Positions 37,301 to 48,598 of a stretch of DNA of 64,000 nucleotides are shown piece after piece; position 1 is the first letter of the stretch, and each line of letters begins with the position of its first letter. The notes below the pieces were generated by a model. It ran no database searches, was not told where the DNA came from, and saw nothing but the letters and a program-made list of their open reading frames with translations. The stretch is from NCBI GenBank assembly GCA_009617715.1, contig VTFK01000044.1, positions 620,001 to 684,000 on the forward strand, in the 5' to 3' direction. Both the position numbers and the translations under genes were made by a program. The stretch comes from Plectrocnemia conspersa. Taxonomy: Eukaryota > Arthropoda > Insecta > Trichoptera > Polycentropodidae.

Positions 37301-40300
37301 TTCAGTGAAAAATACTTAAGATACCTGGGTTAAAATTGCATATTAAGCGTATTGTTTTTTTTTAATTTCTATCATTTCTTGGGGATCTAAATTAGTGACC
37401 ATTATATAATTTTATTTTCGAAATATTATCACAGATTAAGTTTTCCAAGATCTTCCTAATCATAAAATGTATTGCAGTTAAGCTGTAATAATAATATATA
37501 AATAATGAAATGTATGTCACTAATTTACTAAATATTAAGTAGTTGCTGGTTGTACTTACACCATTGTAACGCATTAGGGTAAATACAATAATCACATAAA
37601 TAACTGTCTCATAGTGCAATTATATGTAGAACTAATTAATAAAATAAATAATTATGTACTAAATTTTAATGGTTCTGTTTATTAACAATGGTCTTCCTCT
37701 TTTCTTCGCCTTAAACTTAAACTATATTGTTTGATTTATGTAGGGTATTTCATTGATTTATACATAACGATCATTTTAACATATTCATTCCCACTTGAAA
37801 CAATCGTAATAAATATCTAATAACTACAATTTTCACCGGCTACTGAATCCTTTTTCAATTATACGGATTGTATCTCTATATCCCAATTAGCCATCGGCCT
37901 TTATTAAAGCGCTTAATTATAAATTGCGTCCGCCTTCCATTTTAACCGAGCGCCGCGAAAGGGTTAAAAAAGGCAAATTGGATAATTGTCGACTATTAAT
38001 TCTTTAAAGCTGTGATTTTGATATTACTGCATGCGCGGATAATAATATACGGTTCGCCAAAAGCGCTCTGGGCTAGATATCTAAAAATTATACACATCTG
38101 AGCGATTTGGAACCGATATCGATGTATGATTATCAGATTCGAGATGATATAAATAACCCGTTTAGGATATGGTTCGATTATGCGGCGTTAACGCCGATAA
38201 TTAACGGTTTAGATGGAATAAAAGCGATTTATAATCGAAGCCTTGCGGTCATTGTTATTTTGAACCAATAGGTGCAAATATTTCTGTGGCTGTCTATTTC
38301 AATAAACATATTGGTGTACTATCACAAAAATATTTTGTGATAGTGATTTTTATTGCTTTGTATATTATGTATTGTTTTTTTAAAAAGATTTAGTTTCGCT
38401 CATCTTTCGCGGTGTCAACGTAATTGTTTGAATTCTGCGCGCGCCTCATTTGATGATTCATTACGCATTTTATGTAATTATTATTTTTTAAATATTTATG
38501 TAATTTTATAAAAAAATATCAAATAAAAAACATATTTATTTAAGTTTTGAAAATTTATCGTAAGGAAAACATAGTAGAAGATTTGATAATATTAATCTAG
38601 AGATTGTATTTAATAATAGTGATCCAAATAAAATTACATAATATTATACCTTATTTATTATTTATATTAAATTTAAAATTAAAATGTGTAATTTTGTTAA
38701 TTATATTACTGAAATATAAAAAACCGAAAAAATATTATGATTTTTAATTTTTAATTTTAATTTAATTTTTTGTAAATCTTTCATTGAAATATAACAGACA
38801 TTGACCCAATGCATTATAACAATATAAATATAATCTACAACTACTAAGTAGTGAGACACTATAGAAGAAAAAGAGCCTAAATGTTTCGCTACGCGGCTAA
38901 ATGAGCAATATAAAATTCAATTAATCATATTACAATAGCTAAATAATTTTATTTATTTATTTTAAATATTTTGTTAAAATGTGACAGTCGTTAGCCTAAT
39001 GCATTACAATGGGGTAAACACAATCAACAACTATTAAGTAGCATTGAGACATCAGACCTTAATCAAAGTCTGTAAAACAGTGACATCTATTTTATCAATT
39101 ATATAATATTATAAACCACTTCATGTTTTTGAACAAGATAAACTCGCAGACAAAGCATGCTCGCCAGTTGCCACTTGACGCATAGTAGAAATTTATACAT
39201 ATCAGTTCTTCTGTTTTCTTCATTAAAAAACAAAATAAAATCTTGTGTAAGCATTATACTTTGTTCAGTTATTTGTAAGATTATTTCGTAACTTATTTAA
39301 TCTTTTAAGCTGGATCGCCGTACCTGTACGGCGGTCGATATTTATGTATCGAAGTACCCTAGATAGTCATATATTATATTCATATAATATTTTTTATTTG
39401 ATATAATGTGAATGATTTTTATAAAAAATATATATAATATAATACAAAATAATATTTAAAAAAATAGTGAGAACCTCTAAATTGATATAAAGAAATCCAA
39501 ATAATGTAAAATAAATTAACGAAATTTAATAATAGAAAAGTGTAAAATAAATTAATAACACATACTAATATGAAAAAGTGGTTAAATAAATCTAAACAAT
39601 TAAGTGTTAAAAATCACTGGTTTTCTATAAATAAATTACAACACAAATAATTATGGAAAAATACGTAAAATTAATTCACTCCCATTAATAACAAATGTGT
39701 ATAAATTAACTCACTACTCAAAGGGTTAATTATTTTTGTCGTAACAAAGTTTTAAAAGAATTATAATATTTTTTTTTAATATTTAGGCTAGAATATTTAA
39801 GTTGAATAATCGAACTTTTAAATATTAAAAAATAGTCTAAACATCATATTGATGACTTTGAACGTAAATTGTTTAACTCTGTATTTAGCAAATTTAGATT
39901 AGAACAAATTTTTGGTTATTTCTAAAGTTATCTAGATTTTTATGTTATTTTAAGGGCAACATTTTCATTAGCTCATTCACCTAAACATTATTTTCTAATT
40001 CAAAGTTCACAAATTTAATAGTAGTTTATAACAAAAAAGTAAAAAGGGAATGTTTTAGTTATATTTTATAGTAACATACTAAATTTGAAATTTGTGTCTT
40101 TACCAAAAAGTCAAATCTAAGTTAAATTCAGTTAACTTCACTATACATACATATATAAGAAAATTATTTACACCATTTTTGAAAGATGTATTTTTTTATT
40201 GAAATTTTCTGGTATTTATGACACATTGCATTGAAATATTCACAAACAGTGAATGTGTATTATCAGCTAAGCTATATTTTCATTATAGTATCGGTGAAAT

Positions 40301-43300
40301 CATATCTAAATATATATTTCTACTAGTAAAAATATAATTTAAATGATACGCACACAAATTAAATGCTACTCTATAATGTCTATCAAACTAAATTTCATAT
40401 TAGAGAAACGTATATTTGTTGTTAAATTCAAACCTGAATAAACCAAATTTGACATAATGAACGTTTATTTGTTTAGGTTAAGTTTTGGTTCGATCAGCAA
40501 ATAGACGTTTTGCAACTGGTTTTATAGACATTTTAGTGCAGCGTATAATTTCACTAGTTGAATTTTTGCTATTAGAAATATTTATATCTACCGGTGAAAA
40601 TGAATTCGCTTATGATTTCATTGAAACAGTAAGTAAAATTATATTTAAACTAGTGAAATATCATTTAACTGAAAAATACACATTCACTATAACATAAATT
40701 AATATATGTTATGTTTTATAATATTAAAAATAAATAAAATAAAGTTCATAACAACTTTGAACGTTGTTATTGTATAATTACAATCATTGCGCGTAACCAC
40801 TGTTTACATTACATTACTTTATTATATTTATCCTTGTAAAACCATAAAATTTACACACGCACTGAAAATTACTTTTATCGCACGCTTCATAGCGCAATGA
40901 ATAAATTACCAAACGTTATTAAGCGTGTAACGCAAACAGCAAGTAAAACGAGCTGAGAGCGTGAATAATACACGTGTTTATAATAAACATGATCACGTTA
41001 TTGCCGAGTCGTCCGCTTTTACACCTGGACCACTGTTCATCTCGGTTTCGTTCTTTAGTCTTATCTTTTTCTCAGTGTGTGTGTGTGTGGTTATTTTTTT
41101 TCATTCTCAAATCGTGCTCTCAGCGGAATTCTTTCGACGGGTAACATTATCACCTCGTCCAGCGTGGGTCTTAATTTATTTACGCTGAAAATTAAATAAT
41201 AAAGTGTGTGTAAGACAAAAAAAGTCAGAGACTCGTTCGCGTTCTCGAGTCTTGCGCCGCTCGAGATTGAGAAATAATCCGCGCTCACCTTTGATCGTCT
41301 CGTTTAATTAATTACAATACGGAGAGAGACGGTTAATCTGGCTTTCGGGATTTATTCGTTATACTGTATCAACATTTTATTTATTCATATAATTTTTTTA
41401 CAAAGATGATAAAAAAATGTTTTTTTTTGTTTGCATAAAAAGCGTATCTGATCAAATTGGACTCTAAATCTTTTATCTTTGTCGATTTTTATGAATCATC
41501 TCGGCTAAGGATAAAACAATGTGTTTTTGTGATGCTTCGATATGAAATGACAAATAAAGTAAGCGTATTTATTGCGAATCGTTGAATAATTTTGACTCAA
41601 AGTTATTTTTATATATTTGAACCCAAAATTTATCATTTGTAATAAAGAAATATTTTTCCTAATGCTTATGATTTAATTTATTTAGTTAATAAAAATTGAT
41701 ATATATATATATGTTTATGTAATAAATTAAAAAAGGAAATAATATAATTTAAATTAATTAAAATATAGTTGGTATGTATTATTTATACATGTGAGATGTT
41801 TTTTTGAAAGTGGTATATGTTCGTTTTTGTAAAAGAAATTAGTCAAAAATATTTGAACCGTATTATCGCAGGAATGTTTTTATTAAAAGTTGAATTAGTC
41901 TATTTGTAATAATATAACTTTTTGTACCCCATATTCACTATGCTAAGTAGAAAAATTACATAATAATAAAATATGAATAATTTTTTTATTATTAGTCATC
42001 TGAAGTAATTTACTTTTCATATTTGTTTATTAAAAATTCATTTTCATATAACTGCAATTATTTCTTAATAAACTCGATTATTCTTTTTCTAACATGTCTT
42101 ATTTTTTGTACTAAAAATTCAAAACTTTAATTAAAATATTTATTTAAAATAGCTATTGTTTATATTTTTTATAATTTGTTATTTTTGAAGCTGGTCCATT
42201 TGAAGCTAAATGATTAATTTATATTGCATAATAAAATATAACAATATTGACTAACGTTTGCTAATATTTTTAAATTGATTCAAACGCAAGCTCTTTACTA
42301 TCTTAATGTATGATTAAATGGACTTATACCACTTTCAAAAATGACAGCTCATGTAATGAATTAAATAATAAAGTAATTATAATTACAATTAACTAAAATA
42401 TATTAAGCAATATAAAGCTGAAAGCTATGCCCTTATATTGTTTAAATAGATTATCATGTAACCATAGGGCTATTTTTAAATTCAATATGTGCTACATATT
42501 ATTTTTCTGTAGACATCATAATAAACTATTTTTATATTTATTTTTTAATTTAAATTCAAAGGTGGGCCTTCCGAGAGAGGTGTAAGTCTCTGACTATTGA
42601 CCTAAAGGACCTGGGTTTAAATCCCATACGAATCTTAGTTTTTTTAAATTTCTATCGCGTCTTGTATCGGAATTAGGGATTATTATATAATTATAATCCC
42701 AAACGATCAACACAGATTAAGTTTACCTAGATTTTCAAATCTCACGGATGAATATGAAGGTGATTAAATAAAATAAAGATAGGTTGTACATATCTGGTAT
42801 TGAAACTTCTCTAATAATGAGCTAATACAGCTCATAGAGAATATCTTCTATGTATTAAAAATAAAAAAAATGGAAGGAAAAAGGATAAATTCCTGGATCC
42901 GTTCTCATTTAAGGGCCTGACTCTTAAACAAATCATAGAAAAAAATATATTTCTTAAAAAAGTAAAAATCGACCTCAAATAATGAATCTGAATACAGTTG
43001 TTTGAGATGATTGTACTGATGTATTTTATAAAAAATAATAAATAAAATAAATCTGAACAATAAATAAAATAAATCTGAATACAGTTTTTTGAGATAAATG
43101 TACTGATTCCTTCAGTCCTTTTTTATAAATACAATAAATAAAAGGAGCGGAATATTGCCTTCAAAAGCACCCACTTCTTAGGTAGTACTTTCACAATAAA
43201 CATAATTATTCAAAGGGACAGATTGTAGTTTTTTGACTTGGCTCCGTTTGTGTTAAAATTTGTTTGCAAATTTTTGTTGACTTTATTGCTTTATGATCCT

Positions 43301-46300
43301 TTAAAAATATTAAACATGAAAGCAAATATTATAACAGCCTCGAATCAATCCCGAAATTATTTTTAAAATATCATTTCAGTAAAATTATATCGGAATACAT
43401 TTTCACCAGTGGATATATATTTTTTCTATATGTAGTAATATATATTATACATTTACATACTTATCATTATTTATTTACATGTAAGGTATAAACGTTGCAT
43501 TGAATGTGTATTTTTTGGTAAAGTTATATTTTGACTAGTAAAGTCCAAATCATATTTTTACCAGCGAAAACATAATTTAACTGATAGGCGCTAATATACT
43601 GCTCTAAAATGTCTATGAAACTCAATTTTACAGTTGCGAAACATTCATTTGCTATTCAAACCCAAACCTAACCTAATGAAAGTACTAAAATTAATTATAG
43701 TTTTAGAACTTTTATTAGGCCAAGTCAAAATAAAATAAAATGTTTTCTTCTGAAAATATTTAGTCAGTTATAAACCCACTTTCAAATTAATTGAAAATGT
43801 TTTTTTAGTTTGAACCATTTGGACTTTCATTGAAAATCCTGAATAATAATGTCTAATTTTAACCATTAATTTTTTAAATATTTAAATCGAAAAAAAGGGT
43901 CCGGTATTCGCACACTCGCTAGCTTCGGTACCTCACGATAGTGAGGTAACAACAGCTATTATACATAAAACTCTCTAACAGTGGATGTTATATATTATAT
44001 TGGTACATATATTTATTTAAATAACTAGAAGGACATATAGTTTAACTGTCAGACAGTTATTTATCTTTTGTATATTTAATATTGTAGCAAAACAGGCGTT
44101 AGACCAATGCGTTACAACAGGGTAGACACAATCAACAACTACTAAATAATTAGTAAGCCAATGAATCAAAACAAATGAATTGATACAATCAATATATGTC
44201 ATATGAACGACCTAGCTCGATTTATTTTAATTATTCATCACGATATTTATCCGCGAGATTAGAAAAATCTAGGAAAACCTGATCTGTGATGCTTGATCAG
44301 AATTATGACCATATATTACTCATTAATTCTGATCTTCTAGATACAATAAACATTTAATTACACTAGGGCTTATATGGGATTGCAACCCAGATCTTTCAGG
44401 TATTAAGTCATCGATATATAAATAAAAAATAGCTTCCTGTATTTTATGTTAATTATATTTTTGTATTTATCATATATATTAATCAAAGCAGCTGTTCATA
44501 TAATATATTGATATTTTTTTTAATTATTGGTGTATTCAAAATATTCAAAATATGCATGTTTTTTGTTGTACAAATTATCTTAAATTCTGAAGATTGAAAA
44601 GTTTAATCCATATTCAATTACATTTGGTAAATATACTCCTTATTTATCACTTTGAATTCATAAAGATTAAAATAATAAGCTAAAATTGGCGATATTTATG
44701 TTTACAATAGCTCATTGGTAAATAAAGCCATGTGAAAAAAGATTAGACAGTCGTTCGACCGTTGAACGGAAATGTGCTTATCAATTGTGGTTATATTGGC
44801 GTTGTAAATATTTTATTGCTTTCAAATATCACGATGGTTATAAATGATGAATTGCCCATCATTAAATGATTTCAAAATAGTCGATAGTATTATTTTTTCA
44901 AATACATAATCGACCCATAATGATCGGCAATAAAACTACACACATCTGCTGTAAGTAGACTTTGATTATCCTTGATATATTCTCAACTTTTTCATTTACA
45001 ATTTAAAAAAAATGCTGTCAGGATCGAATGGTGTCACTTTTCATGGATTGGCGATATGTTGAGAGAAATTACGACCAATTTAAAGGGCATTTTAGCGACG
45101 GGGAGACCTTTTAGAGGCGCGAGATAACCCGTTAAGAATGGCGGTTCTTCGAATCGAAAAGTCGATTCGTAAAAAATAATCAAATATTCATATTGTTGTG
45201 TGCGATGTCGCATTTGTACATCTGGGCAAAATGTCGTTTTGTGTGTGTAAAACGATACGGCAATATCACATTTCTCGGATAGTTCCGAAATCGAATTATG
45301 GCTTTGACAGCTTGTTGCATATTCAAGTGCCAATAAATATTTTGGATACAAGCGCGAGACGACAGGTGATAGTTTTGTGTGTAAATGAATAGGCGTAACA
45401 GCCAAACACGGTCCGAGAAAAGGTAAAAAAGTTGACAATAAAACGACAGTTAAAACGATCTCAATGTCAGCTTTATGCGGTGAATTGGTCGATTTTTATA
45501 ACCGGCTCGACGTATAAAAATTTGATGAATACGAACACACAATGAGCATCATTTATGATCATTTTTTTTATAAAAAAAATCGTATTATATTTAGATAAAC
45601 TTATCAATGATAAATAATAGTTTATGTTATTAATAATTAAGTCCAATATAAGATATAATTAATTACGATGACCTGTGTTCGAATATTGAATGGATTTAGG
45701 GCAATGGTGGGCGCTTTATACCTGGATGCAAGATTTACACAATAGTTCGTCCGACTGAATCCGAATATTTGTAAGACGTTAAAATATATCAAACCATTTA
45801 ATTAGTTGCATCATTAACCATATAACATAATTACATATATGATAAAGTAAAAATTATAATTTTTCACACTTCCATTTTTATTTCTCAAAAACATAAGACG
45901 ATAATATAATATACCTTAGCTAAGTATGATATATAACCAATCTTGACTAATGACTTTAAACCAAGGAGCTCAAAAAATAGATTAGATACTATTAAAATAT
46001 CTTATATCGCCATTATCAAAGCAATAATAGGAACACTCTTACATTTAGCAATATTTTTAAAGCAATTAACCATTTATCCGATTAAAATCTTATAAAAAAA
46101 ATGAAGTCAACTTAAAATTACTATAGTGGTTATACTGTTTTTATAACTTTATTTTTACTTTATCAATGTATATTTAATTTTATGATTTTTTTTATTTTTA
46201 TAATAGAATTTTAAATTGATTGCTATTATTAATATGAAGTAAAAAACAAAGAACTTAAAAAAAAATTTGTCAGTTGATTAATTTTAATTGATATAAAATT

Positions 46301-48598
46301 AAATTTTGACTTAGATGTTTGTTTCTCTGAATTACAGAAAATTGGTGACCCCAATCAAATATATTGTGTAAAGGCAATTTATGATCCAATCATTTGAAAA
46401 TAAAAATTCCTCAAAATGTTCTAGTTTGGTTAAATAAATAAATAAGTAATCGACCAAAACACCTTTAATAAAAATACTTATGCCACAAAGATAATATAGT
46501 TCTATTGTAAATACATATAAATTTAAACACTGGTTTTAAATGTAACAATTTTTTATCTAAAATTTAATTATCGTATATTTGATTTGGTACTTTTGCTTAA
46601 GGAAAACATTAAATATTTTTATTAAAATAATAAATACTATGTATATGTTTTTAATGTTTTCAAAAATTTATACAAAATATTGTTTAGTATTTTTTGGGTG
46701 CTATTTTAAAAGGGAATTATTTTAAGAAATATGTGCTGTTAAATAAATACTTTGTTCCATAAAACGAATTGTTTGTGCATTTATGTTATGTAAATATTCG
46801 GATTTTTCTTCAGAAAAGCGTTCTTATGAAAAAATAAAACATATTAATTTATTAATAATTTTAAAATTAAAATAGCGTTAGTTGAACTAGTTGTCTAATT
46901 AGTCAAATTAATTTTTTTTTTTACTGTTTATTAAACATTTATTATTTTTATAAAAATAATAAAAATATTGAAGCAGCATATTAAAATTGTAATATATATT
47001 TTATTCTCGTACCTAATAACATACACATGTAGATGTGATTATTAGTTTTGTCAAATTTTTTTACAGCGGTTTTTGTATTTAAATTTAAATATTTAGATAA
47101 AAAAATAGTTTTCACTGAATATTGATGATGTCATTAATATTAAGTATAATATTTATTTATACATGTAATTAAAGCACCTGTTGCTTAATTCAAAGGGCAT
47201 TTCCTATAGGTGTTTATTCCAAGTAATCGGGATGATACACGGATGCGATACTAAAGATCTTCCAAGAACTGAATCGTGATTAACAAAAAAAAAACATGAT
47301 TCATAAATTATGATGAAACAAAAGAGCTACACATACACACATATAATTAAGTATGTTCATAAGAACATAATCTGCATTCTTGAACATTCTAAATTAGGAA
47401 CGATTATGACAAGCTGTTAGCATAACGACGATATTGAGAATAGACGTGTTGAATTGAGCGAGAAAAAAACCTAAGCGTGTCTGAAGAAACAATTTTTAAA
47501 AATCAACGGCCAATCATATTATTCAATCAATCTTGGGTTCGAATCGTTCCATAGAACAACCCAACAAAAAACATAACAGGCGCTGTCTGACCTGCGTTGC
47601 CTTCTTCCTTTGTCATCGTACTTAGCACCTGTTCGACATCTGGGCTATATATATAATTAAAATTCAAAAAATCAGACATACCTGTGATCTCTTAGATGGT
47701 CTTGCCTCCTGAAGGCTTTCCCGCAAATGTCACATGAATAGGGCCGCTCGTCTGTGTGCGTGCGTTCGTGTATTAATAAATTATAAGATTTTGTAAATTG
47801 TCTATTGCAGAATTTGCATATGAACTGCTTTTTAGGCCTAGGCGTTCCAGGTGTGCTCCGCTGTCTCACTGTAGTGCCATTAGTTGAAGATGTGGCTGGG
47901 CTTAAAGCAGTTTTGCTGGTGGATGGTGTTTGTGTGGGTGATGTAGATTGATATACAGCGCTCATTAGAAGACTTGCAGACTGATTATCTAATGAGAATT
48001 CGTCTTCATTGTCTAGTAAAGCTAGATCTTCTTCCACTTCTTCCGATAGATCCACGTCTTCAGCTGTCAAAGCTACCGATTCTGGTGTTGATATGTGGTC
48101 GGTTATTTGCGGCGAGTATGGTCTCGGTTGTTCTAAATCAAATTCTGATATCTTAGCGCCGTTTGCTGCTAGTTTGAGGATGTCTATCTTTTTGGGCGTC
48201 GGTGTTGGAACTGCGAGTCTTTGTAAGGTTAGGTATGATTCTAAAGCTTGTAGGTTTAGGGCGGCCGCTGCTGCTGATGACGGCGGTAGGAGAGCAGCTC
48301 TTTGCAAGGAACTAACCATGGCGCTTTGTAACGATAGGACTACGCCTTGCAAGAGGCTTTCTTGTAACCTTGCTGCTGTTTCTGCGTTATTGTTCTCGTT
48401 GATTTTGGTGTCTTCTAAGGTTATTATGGAGTTCATTTCTGTGCTTTTTGAGTCTTGTATCTGTAAGTTGTTTTTGAGCTTGATGATGGCTGATTCCAAG
48501 TTGGCGTTGCCTTTGGATTTGGACTGTTCTTGGTCTTGCATCATGATCTGGTGGCGACCATGCTTTGTGGTGGCAGGGTTGTTGTGGTTGATCGGCAT
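34022..48598 (-). CDS. sob: Odd-skipped family five-finger C2H2 transcription factor, sob-like (two coding exons)
   Basis: Join of 48598-47682 and 34388-34022 on the minus strand gives 1284 nt, 427 residues plus TGA. The intron starts GTATGT and ends TTTTCAG and splits an Arg codon (AG|G). Five C2H2 fingers lie at about residues 259-281, 287-309, 315-337, 343-365 and 371-393, each with C-x2-C and H-x3-H. The first two read [10 protein letters not shown] and [10 protein letters not shown] and the last [14 protein letters not shown], hallmarks of the Odd/Sob/Bowl/OSR family. The N-terminal half has a Leu/Ala-rich segment (about 78-130), an acidic patch (about 180-203) and a Ser/Thr/Pro-rich linker (about 215-255). 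In flies these nuclear factors act in segmentation, leg joint and gut patterning. Five fingers exclude Odd (four). The short tail after the fingers (34 residues) resembles Sob; Bowl is recalled to have a long C-terminal region. This ortholog choice is inference, the family call is firm. Neighbouring odd, drm or bowl genes are not in the window. Confidence 0.9.
34540..34775. other. Intronic GC-elevated island
   Basis: Unique block near the 3' end of the sob-like intron with GGGCGTAGTCAACGAGGCG and GGGGCCCTCCGTG. The plus-strand 92-codon frame is unrecognised. Candidate intronic enhancer. Confidence 0.25.
35330..36225 (+). repeat. Diverged segment duplication inside the intron
   Basis: 35330-35610 and 35900-36225 share, in order, GCAGTTA(T/C)(C/T)GTGTCCTAAAAAAA, a TAAG(A/C)AATATAT word, GATCTTATTTTATC and TCAGTAGATATTT(C/T)TA. 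The spacing is about 575 bp. Origin unknown; no coding content. Confidence 0.65.
36990..37200 (+). repeat. tRNA-derived SINE, degraded copy in the intron
   Basis: CGATATCTCTGCCTAAAAATAAATT and GCACAATAGATTAGTAG are followed by a B-box-like CTGGCTTCATATCAC and TTATTTAATTATAATT. The same leader words occur 264 bp later in the next copy, so the two are tandemly placed. Confidence 0.6.
37255..37600 (+). repeat. tRNA-derived SINE, near full-length copy in the intron
   Basis: Head CGATATCTTTGCTTAAAAATA..GCACGATAGATTCAGTG, degenerate B box CTGGGTTAAAATTGC, body ACCATTATATAATTTTA..CACAGATTAAGTTTTCC and tail TGTAACGCATTAGGGTAAA match the other copies in order. Oriented opposite to the sob-like gene. 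Confidence 0.7.
37680..38290. promoter_or_regulatory. Intronic enhancer-like island
   Basis: Unique block with GAGCGCCGCGAAAGGG, GCGGCGTTAACGCCG (inverted repeat CGGCGTTAACGCCG, about 38192-38205) and TTTATAATCG/TTATAAA-type words reminiscent of posterior Hox/Caudal sites. No open frame. Assignment as an enhancer is inference. Confidence 0.35.
38780..39125 (+). repeat. Dispersed repeat family C, copy 2
   Basis: Two SINE-tail complements (CCAATGCATTATAAC at about 38806 and CCTAATGCATTACAATGGGG at 38995) flank ATGTTTCGCTACGCGGCTAAATGAGC (38881-38906). The order ATGTTTCGC..AATGCATTACA..GTGAGACA equals that of 20808-21060. Confidence 0.65.
39301..39725 (+). mobile_element. piggyBac-like MITE, both ends present (family M)
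   Basis: Flanked by TTAA at 39297-39300 and 39726-39729, the piggyBac target and duplication. The right end reads CCCTTTGAGTAGTGAG on the minus strand; the left end is degenerate but keeps the CGCCGTACCTGTACGGCG palindrome seen intact at 13386-13407. At 425 bp with no open frame it is non-autonomous. It lies in the sob-like intron. Confidence 0.75.
40248..40690. mobile_element. Foldback element with long inverted arms (intronic)
   Basis: 40248-40436 and the reverse complement of 40475-40690 align along their length: GTGAATGTGTATT, (T/C)TAGTAAAAATATAATTT-like, ACTATAATGTCTAT versus CTAAAATGTCTAT, AAACGT(A/C)TATTTG and CAAACCT/AACCTAA. The centre is only about 40 bp. One arm of the same family recurs at 43500-43680 and a short piece at about 50210-50230. 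Transcription through it would give a long imperfect hairpin. Confidence 0.75.
40740..41365. promoter_or_regulatory. Intronic GC-elevated island
   Basis: Unique sequence with TTGCGCGTAAC, TTTATCGCACGC, GATCACGTTATTGCC and a GT run at 41075-41089. Short chance frames on both strands. Candidate intronic enhancer. Confidence 0.3.
42560..42775 (+). repeat. tRNA-derived SINE with clear B box (intronic)
   Basis: GAGAGGTGTAAGTCTCTGAC, then CTGGGTTTAAATCCCATACG (B box GGGTTTAAATCCC at 42613-42625), then ATTATATAATTATAATC and CACAGATTAAGTTTACCTAG, the family body. The tail is not clear. Confidence 0.7.
42985..43140 (+). repeat. Short local tandem duplication
   Basis: CTGAATACAGTTGTTTGAGATG..TGTACTGAT at 42988-43021 recurs as CTGAATACAGTTTTTTGAGATA..TGTACTGAT at 43076-43108, separated by AATAAATAAAATAAATCTGAA units. 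Confidence 0.75.
43370..43690 (+). repeat. Fragment of the foldback family (intronic)
   Basis: TTGAATGTGTATT, ACATAATTTAACTGATAGGCG, CTAAAATGTCTATGAAAC, GCGAAACATTCATTTGC and CAAACCTAACCTAATG align with the arms of 40248-40690. CATTTTCACCAGTGGATATATA at 43400-43420 matches the arm word CATTTTCACCGGTAGATATA. Confidence 0.65.
44085..44415 (-). repeat. tRNA-derived SINE, antisense copy (intronic)
   Basis: Read on the minus strand: ACTTAATACCTGAAAGATC, B box GGGTTGCAATCCC (44384-44372), body with ATATGGTCATAATTCTGATC, tail GTTGATTGTGTCTACCCTG..TGTAACGCATTGGTCTAACGCC. This runs in the same direction as the sob-like gene. Confidence 0.7.
44730..45560. promoter_or_regulatory. Large intronic GC-elevated island
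   Basis: Unique block with GTCGTTCGACCGTTGAACGG, CATAATGATCGGC, GGCGATATGTTGAG, CGATACGGCAATATCAC and GTTTTACGCC-like and TTTATAACCGG words. A minus-strand open frame of 134 codons (45034-45438) and a plus frame of 64 codons cover it; neither has a recognisable domain. Best candidate for a sob intronic enhancer by size and composition, though function is inferred. Confidence 0.35.
47180..47640. other. Mixed block next to the splice donor
   Basis: Unique sequence within 500 bp of exon 1, including GGCGCTGTCTGACCTGCG. TTGGGTTCGAATCG (47523-47536) resembles a Pol III B box, but no tRNA or SINE body was found around it. Confidence 0.25.
47682..48598 (-). CDS. sob: sob-like gene, coding exon 1 (N-terminal region and fingers 1-2)
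   Basis: Encodes residues 1-305 plus two bases of codon 306. ATG at 48598-48596 was chosen because an in-frame TGA sits directly in front of it. Its context is weak (T at -3, C at +4). Met19/Met20 have A at -3 and could be used by leaky scanning. The exon ends CACAG before GTATGT, inside finger 2 just before its last His, a position that keeps the finger intact only after splicing. Overlapping open frames on the other strand and in other frames over 47974-48779 are shadows of this exon. Confidence 0.9.

Larger units (their letters stand above)
34389..47681 (-). other. Large intron of the sob-like gene (about 13.3 kb)
   Basis: Bounded by GTATGT at 47681 and TTTTCAG at 34389, both read on the minus strand. 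It is very AT-rich and holds transposon relics and several GC-elevated islands, listed separately. Stretches with nothing recognisable are 34780-35320, 36230-36980, 39730-40240, 41370-42550, 43700-44080 and 45570-47170. They are AT-rich with homopolymer and short AT repeats and no long open frame. An intron this size inside the finger region could hold enhancers, but none is demonstrated here. Confidence 0.85.

Noticed and set aside
45034..45438. 134-codon minus-strand frame in the intron
   Set aside because: No recognisable domain, no homology to known families by eye, and it lies in a probable non-coding island; no splice or promoter context supports it.
47523..47536. B-box-like GGGTTCGAATCG near the splice donor
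   Set aside because: No A box at proper distance and no SINE body or cloverleaf.
47996..48010. FSLDNQS in the sob-like protein as a Groucho-binding eh1 motif
   Set aside because: It lacks the required Ile/Leu residues at the end of the FSIxxIL pattern, so it is at best a weak resemblance.
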